A stretch of DNA of 31,259 bases, taken from positions 1 to 31,259 of the IMG/VR virus record IMGVR_UViG_3300005563_000321; one strand, 5' to 3'. The DNA is from a virus. The first letter of the stretch is position 1. Every line of letters begins with the position of its first letter. The position numbers were made by a program, and so were the translations under genes. The notes below the pieces were generated by a model. The model saw only the letters and a program-made list of their open reading frames with translations, had not been told where the DNA came from and made no database searches. Below are positions 25,909 through 31,259 of the stretch, in pieces.

Positions 25909-27966
25909 CTAGAAGGCGAAGATTCCGTTGTTGAGTCGGGCCGTGGAGTCGGCGTAAACCTCAGGGGCCACACCAACAGCGTGGGCAGCAGCAGACGTCC
26001 CGAGCTGCGCCCGAGTGATGGTCAGCGTTTGCACTCCGGCGACCGGGGCAGAACACGCCGTGACTTTCACAACCTCGGAATCGACCAGCAGGTAGTAGTT
26101 CACGGCAGACGTTTCAAACAGGGTCACACCGTCAGTCGAGGTGCACAGCATCGAAGTTGCAACATTGGTCAGCGTGGTGCTGATGGTGTTGTTGCCACCG
26201 TTCGCGTACAGGTCGGTGTCGTAGATACCTGTCGCCGGTTGGCAGGGTTGCAGGTACAGGGTGAATAGGTCTTGCCCGTCCGGTCCCGAGGTATGGGTTT
26301 GGGCTTTGTCGAGCAGCCACCCGTCCCATGTGGTGAATCCGACTACCGTGGAGGGGATGTTGCTGATGCGGATGCGGTCGCCGGGAACCATTGCGAGGAG
26401 GTCAGCGGATCTGTCGGTTGGGCACTTGACGTTATCGATCGTCACCGACACGGGGCGGAGGGAGACGTTCTGCCCACGCCACAACCGGTCGGTTCCGAAC
26501 TCGTACAGGTCGGATGGTCGGTAGACGGCAACGGTGTCGGATGAGTTGTTGGAGCCTGCGCGAGATTGCAATGCAGTCTGGGCTACAGTTTGTGAGCTCC
26601 CGTTCGCGCCTGTCACGCTGTCTGACCAGATCAGGTTCGTCGAATCGCGCACCAGATCGATCGTGCCCGACACTTCCTGCTGTGCATCGAACGTGTACGA
26701 CACCGTGGGCGGTCGTTGCCTGGCACGCACTCGAATCGTCTGCGTGGGCGCTGTCAGGGTGCCGGTGGTTACGCAGTCGATGTAGCCCTGCTCGGTGCGG
26801 ATGACCGTATTGATGGCGTCTAGGGCTGACTGACCCGTTGTTGCCGCGTTTCCGATTGGGGCGGTGGACAGGTCGCCGGGGAATGCGGCGAATGTGAGTT
26901 GCGGGGTGGACTGGTCGATGAGTGTGAGGCGGGCCGCTTCGGTAGTGGTTCCGGCGTCAGCGATGTTCAGGAGCGTGCTGCCGAACATCATCTCCGCGAC
27001 CACAATGTCGCTCGCGCCGGCCGATGCGTCACCGACCGTGATGGTCGTATTGGCTCCGCCCGAGGAGAAGAAGAGGGCAGTGTCGGTCGCGACGGAGACG
27101 CCGTTCACGTACATCGTCCACAGGTTGCCTGCACGGATACCTTGCACAAAGTACTGGACGCCGGGAACGCATGGCGTAGTTGTTGCTATCCACCCAGGAG
27201 TGGCGAGAGAGTAGTAGTAAAAGAACCCGTTCTGGACGCCGATCTGTCGGCCCCACAACGAATCCGAGCTCAACGCAAAGTACGTAGTCAGAAGCTTCGT
27301 CGACAACACAAGACCCAGTGCGTTAGTCTGCGGCGGCGACGGCTGTTTGGTGAACTGCAAGAAAATCGAACCAGACACTAATGACTGCACCGCCGCAGCA
27401 GGAGCCGTGATCTCACACTGGGTGCCAGCCACAAACCCCGACGCTGCAACGCCGAACGTGACGGTCCCGCCCGTCAAACCCACAGCCATAGACGGGTAGC
27501 CGTGCAAAACCTCGGCAGCCGAAACCGAACCAGCCGGATCGCTGAACGGGAAATACGCCGACTGCTGCCGCCCAATCGTGTCAGCCAGATCGCCCAAAGT
27601 GTTCCGTGACGCAGCACCCAACATGTCATCACAAGTGATCGTGACCGCAGTCCAGTTGTCCTCAGCCAACCCAATCGACAGAATCGCACCCTGACGCAAC
27701 TGCCCACCAACAGACCAACAAACAGCCATCCGCTCAGTCGGCGTATTCGAATAAGGCGACGACGTATTACCCGGCGTGAACCGGCCGTCATAGTTCTCGA
27801 GCGTGAACGTGAACGTCGCAGCCCCAGAATCACGAAACTGATCCGTACGAACCGGCGTCTTCCGAACACCATCAACACCACGCACATAGGACGTGATATC
27901 GACAAGGGTCCCGGTACCGTTCAGATCCATCGCAACAAACTGGGGCAGCAGAGGGTTACCCATCAC
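25909..27966 (-). CDS. Large minor tail protein with concanavalin-like insert
   Basis: A 685-residue protein starting GTG 27966 (GTGA overlap with tape measure) or ATG 27963. The N-terminus (VDITSYVRGVDGVRKTPVRT, then GAATFTFTLENYDGRFTPGN) is the start of many actinophage minor tail proteins. Residues about 140-330 look like a LamG/concanavalin-type lectin domain (YFPFSDPAGSVSAAE, then LWTMYVNGVSVATDTALFF). The C-terminal half is the beta-rich tail-hub part (VPGDRIRISNIPS, WDGWLLDKAQTHTSG). It probably combines hub and receptor-contact functions at the tail tip. Confidence 0.85.
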   Translation of the reverse strand: MMGNPLLPQFVAMDLNGTGTLVDITSYVRGVDGVRKTPVRTDQFRDSGAATFTFTLENYDGRFTPGNTSSPYSNTPTERMAVCWSVGGQLRQGAILSIGLAEDNWTAVTITCDDMLGAASRNTLGDLADTIGRQQSAYFPFSDPAGSVSAAEVLHGYPSMAVGLTGGTVTFGVAASGFVAGTQCEITAPAAAVQSLVSGSIFLQFTKQPSPPQTNALGLVLSTKLLTTYFALSSDSLWGRQIGVQNGFFYYYSLATPGWIATTTPCVPGVQYFVQGIRAGNLWTMYVNGVSVATDTALFFSSGGANTTITVGDASAGASDIVVAEMMFGSTLLNIADAGTTTEAARLTLIDQSTPQLTFAAFPGDLSTAPIGNAATTGQSALDAINTVIRTEQGYIDCVTTGTLTAPTQTIRVRARQRPPTVSYTFDAQQEVSGTIDLVRDSTNLIWSDSVTGANGSSQTVAQTALQSRAGSNNSSDTVAVYRPSDLYEFGTDRLWRGQNVSLRPVSVTIDNVKCPTDRSADLLAMVPGDRIRISNIPSTVVGFTTWDGWLLDKAQTHTSGPDGQDLFTLYLQPCQPATGIYDTDLYANGGNNTISTTLTNVATSMLCTSTDGVTLFETSAVNYYLLVDSEVVKVTACSAPVAGVQTLTITRAQLGTSAAAHAVGVAPEVYADSTARLNNGIFAF

Positions 27967-29756
27967 ACGCCCAACGCGGCAAGCAGCTCAGCCTTCGAAA
28001 TCTGCCCATTCCGCAACCCGCCGATAAGGTGCGACGCCAACGCCTTCCCCACATCAGCCGCCGACCCCACATAGAACCCAGGAGGCGCAGCGATCGTGAT
28101 GTTCAGACCGCCCCCACCGCCAGTCGGCCCTTGTCCGTTCGGAAACACATGCGACCCACCCGGCAGACGAACAACCTCAGGGCCGTTCTCACCCACGACC
28201 GAGTACTGCGACTGCATGATGTCGCCACCACCAGCATGGTGAGAATACGCCGTAGCCTGACCCGCATACCGACCAGCTGACGCCGCATTCCCCCGGTCGA
28301 TCGTCGTCTGCAACGAAGCGTTGTACAGATCGGCGTTCTTCCGCGCGTTCTTCAGCGCCGTGCTCTGGTCATCAACCGAACCATTGACCGCCTGAATCGC
28401 CTCACGAGTCGCGGCCTGCTGTTTCGCAAGATCCAGCAACGCCGACTTCGCCTGGTTACCGGACATGCCAGCCGTGTCCAGCGAAGCCTTCTGCGCATCC
28501 AACTTCGCTGTGGCAGCAGCGGTTTCCTTGTTCAGTTCCTTCTGCGCGGCAGCATTCCCCAGGGCGGCGTCAACGACAAGCTTCCCGCTGATCCCCAACT
28601 TGTTAGCCGCAGCCAAAGCGCCGTCATCGAGCAGGGCCTTGCGCGCAACGTTCTCGACGTTTTTCTCGAGCTCGCCATTCACCCCGCTGAGGGCAGCCGC
28701 GTAATCGCTCGTCGCCTTAGTGAGGTCATGTGTTGAACCCAACGCCAGGCCACCAGCAACAGCCGCGAACGCACCGATAGCACCCGCGACGATCCCGATC
28801 GGGTTCGCGTCCATCGCGCCGTCAAGCGCAACGGTCTCCGTCGCCAGGCCAGCCGTCGACACGGCAGCGGCATCCGTAGCAGCCGATGCCGCCAATGTGG
28901 CCGCCGCCGCAGCGGTCTGCTTCGCCTTGTAGATGTCCAGCACAAGACCGGTTGCCGTGGCGATACCACCAAGCGCCGTGAGCCCGCCACCAACAGGGCC
29001 GGCGATCTCTTCCGCGAAGTCTTTGACCTTCGTCTTCACGATGTCAACCTGCGAACCGAAGTTGTTCACAGACGCCTTCGCCTGACCATCCAACTTCTTC
29101 GCAAGCTCATCAAGAGCCCGCTTACCCTGCTCAGTCTTCGTACCCACACCATCCATATGGATACCGAACTGAACAAGAGTGCGAGCCCCGGAACCACCCA
29201 GAACGCGGTTCACCAACAGTGCCGCATCCGACAAACTGATGTGCTTCGCCGCCGCCAAATCAGTAACGATGCCCATCAAGTTCAGGGCCTTGCCAGTGTC
29301 ACCCGTCGCCTGCGTAAGAACCTGCAACGCCTGCTTCGTATCAACAGCAGAGTGGTCAAGGTTCTCGTTCTTCTTGACCGCCTTGTCGATGCGCTCCGTG
29401 TAATCCGTCGAAGCCGCGCCCGTCGCGGTGATCGCCGCGTTGAGCTGATCGGTCGCCTGAGTAGCCCCCGACCCGAACTGCTGCAAACCGATACCAGCAG
29501 TCAGCGCAACACCGCCACCGACCGTCAGCAGCGTCGAAAGGTGCTGCGCCTTCTGCCCGAGCTCGTCAAGTCCAGTGCCGACACCGGAGATGACGTTGCC
29601 GAACTCGCCGCCGATGATGCCGCCGACCTTCTGGAACGCTCCACCGATCCGGGCGGTGACCTTCTCCGCTGTCGCAGCAGCACCCGTCATAGTCCGAGAC
29701 GCGGTGCGGTCCTCGCCCAACAGAATGAACGACAGATTTTGGGAGAGGTTAGCCAT
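27963..29756 (-). CDS. Tape measure protein
   Basis: A 597-residue protein that sets tail length. It is Ala/Gly-rich and mostly helical, with hydrophobic segments near residues 74-95 (LLTVGGGVALTAGIGLQQFG), 258-276 (GLTALGGIATATGLVLDIYK) and 316-340 (PIGIVAGAIGAFAAVAGGLA). A coiled middle follows, and a C-terminus with the tape-measure ending SVVGENGPEVVRLPGGSHVF. By the usual ratio of protein length to tail length the tail should be short, roughly 90 nm. It starts ATG 29756 directly after the chaperone stop. Confidence 0.93.
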   Translation of the reverse strand: MANLSQNLSFILLGEDRTASRTMTGAAATAEKVTARIGGAFQKVGGIIGGEFGNVISGVGTGLDELGQKAQHLSTLLTVGGGVALTAGIGLQQFGSGATQATDQLNAAITATGAASTDYTERIDKAVKKNENLDHSAVDTKQALQVLTQATGDTGKALNLMGIVTDLAAAKHISLSDAALLVNRVLGGSGARTLVQFGIHMDGVGTKTEQGKRALDELAKKLDGQAKASVNNFGSQVDIVKTKVKDFAEEIAGPVGGGLTALGGIATATGLVLDIYKAKQTAAAAATLAASAATDAAAVSTAGLATETVALDGAMDANPIGIVAGAIGAFAAVAGGLALGSTHDLTKATSDYAAALSGVNGELEKNVENVARKALLDDGALAAANKLGISGKLVVDAALGNAAAQKELNKETAAATAKLDAQKASLDTAGMSGNQAKSALLDLAKQQAATREAIQAVNGSVDDQSTALKNARKNADLYNASLQTTIDRGNAASAGRYAGQATAYSHHAGGGDIMQSQYSVVGENGPEVVRLPGGSHVFPNGQGPTGGGGGLNITIAAPPGFYVGSAADVGKALASHLIGGLRNGQISKAELLAALGV

Positions 29757-30199
29757 CTACGCCTCCGGGGGTCTGCCTAGTTGAACATCGATATAGCGAA
29801 TGAAACGGTCGAAGTCGGCAACGCTCAACGCATCAACCTGCGCCGGCGTCAGATGGCAGATGTGGGCGAAGTATCCGAGGTAGTCGTCACGTTTTTGGCG
29901 GCTCGGCCCGCCTTGGGAGGGTTTGCGAACACCACCGGAATCACATGCAACGCCTTCAGGCGGAAGTTGATCGACAACAGATCCACCGTCTTGCCCTGCT
30001 TGTACCGCATGAACCACACCAGGGCTCGAGACGCTTTCGAGTCGGCTTCCTCGATGCCGGTGAGCATCTGGTTGAACGTCATGCCGGTGTTGTTCTCGAA
30101 CACGAACGAGTCATCCAACATGAGCAAGTCATCATCGAAGATGCCGAGGTCTTCGTCATCAAGAGTGACCGTGAAATAGTTCGGGCGCGTTGCCACCAT
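29757..30199 (-). CDS. Tail assembly chaperone fusion by -1 frameshift (gpGT-like)
   Basis: If ribosomes slip one base back at 29897-29891, the first chaperone frame joins a second one that reads RDDYLGYFAHICHLTPAQVD and FDRFIRYIDVQLGRPPEA. The second frame has no good start of its own, and it ends with TAG one base before the tape measure ATG. This is the classic arrangement of siphovirus tail chaperones upstream of the tape measure. Confidence 0.8.
29849..30199 (-). CDS. Tail assembly chaperone (gpG-like)
   Basis: A 116-residue acidic protein from ATG 30199 with AAGGAG upstream. The N-terminus (VTLDDEDLGIFDDDLLMLDD) and the middle (GMTFNQMLTGIEEADSKASR, then ALVWFMRYKQGK) match tail chaperones of siphoviruses. 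It ends shortly after the slippery site. It holds the tape measure during tail assembly. Confidence 0.88.
   Translation of the reverse strand: MVATRPNYFTVTLDDEDLGIFDDDLLMLDDSFVFENNTGMTFNQMLTGIEEADSKASRALVWFMRYKQGKTVDLLSINFRLKALHVIPVVFANPPKAGRAAKNVTTTSDTSPTSAI
29891..29897 (-). promoter_or_regulatory. -1 frameshift slippery site CAAAAAC
   Basis: On the minus strand the zero frame reads GCC AAA AAC. Slipping back one base gives CAA AAA C, allowing re-pairing of most tRNA bases. It is the only homopolymer-like slippery heptamer I see in the overlap of the two chaperone frames. Confidence 0.65.
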
Positions 30200-30206
30200 G
30201 CTCCTT

Positions 30207-30659
30207 CTACTGGTACTTGAAACCGGCGTCCAGGGCAGCTCGAATCGCCATACGTTCCATCGCCTGATCGATACCCGGTTTACGTTCCTGAACTGCGACC
30301 ATGAAGAACGGACGCGCGGACTGCTTCACCCACGCACCCTTGTTGCCGAACACCGGATGCCGGAACACGGGACCCGATGCACCATCAAACGGGCGCGCAT
30401 GAGGGGCCTTGTTCTTGTTCGTCTGAATCCGCGCCGAAGCACCCCGAGTGTTGTACCGAACCTGAATCGTCGTCGCGTCAGGAATCCGAGAAGACCACGA
30501 CGCACGCGACTTCACATCCGACAACACGCCCTCACCCTGAGCACGAATCGCAGCCGTCAGATTCTTGCGAATCGCACGCGCAAACGCCGGCTCGATCGTC
30601 TTTAGCTGCGTCGACAGGTTCGTCAGCGCATGCAGACCAAGCGCGTTATTCGCGGCCAC
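30207..30659 (-). CDS. HK97-gp10-like head-tail/tail completion protein
   Basis: A 150-residue basic protein from GTG 30659, overlapping the major tail stop by one base. The sequence pattern (AIRAQGEGVLSDVKSRASWS, then PDATTIQVRYNTRGASARIQ, GPVFRHPVFGNKGAWVKQSA) fits the HK97-gp10 family, which completes the tail or joins it to the head. It lies after, not before, the major tail gene, which is unusual. Confidence 0.75.
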   Translation of the reverse strand: MAANNALGLHALTNLSTQLKTIEPAFARAIRKNLTAAIRAQGEGVLSDVKSRASWSSRIPDATTIQVRYNTRGASARIQTNKNKAPHARPFDGASGPVFRHPVFGNKGAWVKQSARPFFMVAVQERKPGIDQAMERMAIRAALDAGFKYQ

Positions 30660-31259
30660 TAGACCGCCGCGTCAGTGTTCACCAAAACAGCCTGGATTGC
30701 ACCGTTCGTCCCATCGTCCAGAACCTCAAGCTGAAGCTTCGGAATCAGAATGTCCGGCCCCGAAACCTCCGGGTCCGTGCCATCGTTCTGGAACGCAACC
30801 GGCATGTAGAACTGAAGGTAGATGCCACCAGGTGCGGTGAACTTCAGCAGCAACGCCAACGCCGTGTCAGCGGTGTAGTTCTGGTAGAAGTACGGGGACG
30901 AGTACTCGACCTCAGCCTCAAGCGAATACGACCGGTAGTCGTTCTCGATCTGCTCCGACTTCAACGCCGAACCAATACCGAACCGGTCAACCTTCAGCGG
31001 GTTCGTACCCTTCAAAGTGAAGGAGCGCACGTTACCGACCGCAACACCACCCGTGTTCGTCCACACACCCGACACAACCGCAGTCGAGCCACCAGCAATC
31101 AGCGTTGAGCCGGTCGCGTCATACGAGAAGATCGACGTACCTGCCGTGTACGACGCAGCCTGCAACGCGGCCGGCGACCCATAGTTCACCGCAGACGGCG
31201 AGCTCACCACATTGCCAGAAGCGTGCGCATACGCGAGTGCCGGCGACACCGTAAGCGTG
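30659..31259 (-). CDS. Major tail protein (5' end outside window)
   Basis: The frame runs in from the right edge, with 200 codons inside the window, and ends with TAG at 30659. The visible part has VRSFTLKGTNPLKVDRFGIG, then YRSYSLEAEVEYSSPYFYQN, ADTALALLLKFTAPGGIYLQ and DGTNGAIQAVLVNTD near the end, a pattern seen in actinophage tail tube proteins. It should polymerise around the tape measure. The internal GTG at 31249 is not taken as the start, because the frame stays open to the edge. Confidence 0.8.
   Translation of the reverse strand, partial: TLTVSPALAYAHASGNVVSSPSAVNYGSPAALQAASYTAGTSIFSYDATGSTLIAGGSTAVVSGVWTNTGGVAVGNVRSFTLKGTNPLKVDRFGIGSALKSEQIENDYRSYSLEAEVEYSSPYFYQNYTADTALALLLKFTAPGGIYLQFYMPVAFQNDGTDPEVSGPDILIPKLQLEVLDDGTNGAIQAVLVNTDAAV

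Noticed and set aside
29757-30017. Independent gene for the second chaperone frame
   Set aside because: The part before about 29900 is a shadow of the first chaperone; the frame is best explained as the -1 frameshift extension.
1-31259. CRISPR arrays, insertion sequences or rRNA genes
   Set aside because: No regularly spaced repeats, transposase motifs or rRNA signatures were seen.

Overview
The window is most of the genome of a temperate, tailed phage with siphovirus-type tail genes. The host is probably a GC-rich actinobacterium; this is inferred from base composition, frequent GTG starts, probable leaderless promoters and protein styles typical of actinophages. The host genus cannot be read from the sequence. 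Almost every gene is on the minus strand; only the repressor, an integrase and a tRNA-Lys are on the plus strand. The portal gene runs off the left edge and the major tail gene enters from the right edge. The capsid and connector genes that normally lie between them are therefore missing, which suggests a linear cut through a circular or concatemeric genome.

Right to left (the direction of transcription). 31259-25235: tail module, with major tail protein, an HK97-gp10-like protein, tail chaperones with a -1 frameshift, a short tape measure, a large minor tail protein and a beta-rich tail protein. 25225-23687: lysis module, with an M15 peptidase endolysin that has an internal start, two small membrane proteins and a 24-residue microprotein, closed by a strong terminator. 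23527-22814: secreted SGNH esterase. 22813-21045: lysogeny module, with tRNA-Lys, tyrosine integrase, repressor, and a divergent MerR/Xis-like gene sharing a palindromic operator.

21048-10945: a long chain of small early genes, mostly joined by ATGA/GTGA overlaps. Recognisable members are an HNH nuclease, a Dam-type methylase, a second DNA methylase, a 5'-nucleotidase and a dATP/dGTP diphosphohydrolase. A 420-bp structured non-coding stretch with a tRNA-like minihelix and a terminator lies near the start of this chain. 10895-6282: replication and recombination genes, with a second tyrosine recombinase, PD-(D/E)XK resolvase, YqaJ exonuclease and a partner protein, a replication-initiator-like protein, SSB and HTH proteins.

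At 6285-6179 there is a near-consensus promoter followed at once by a terminator hairpin, at the border between early and late genes. Left of it lie an HTH protein, a metallophosphoesterase, HNH nucleases, terminase and portal. This fits a lambda-like scheme: early leftward transcription from 21278, late transcription from 6285 through packaging, head, tail and lysis genes, ending at 23631. Four copies of a short motif placed just upstream of ribosome binding sites, and a 51-bp nested dyad near the terminase genes, are the other unusual non-coding features.
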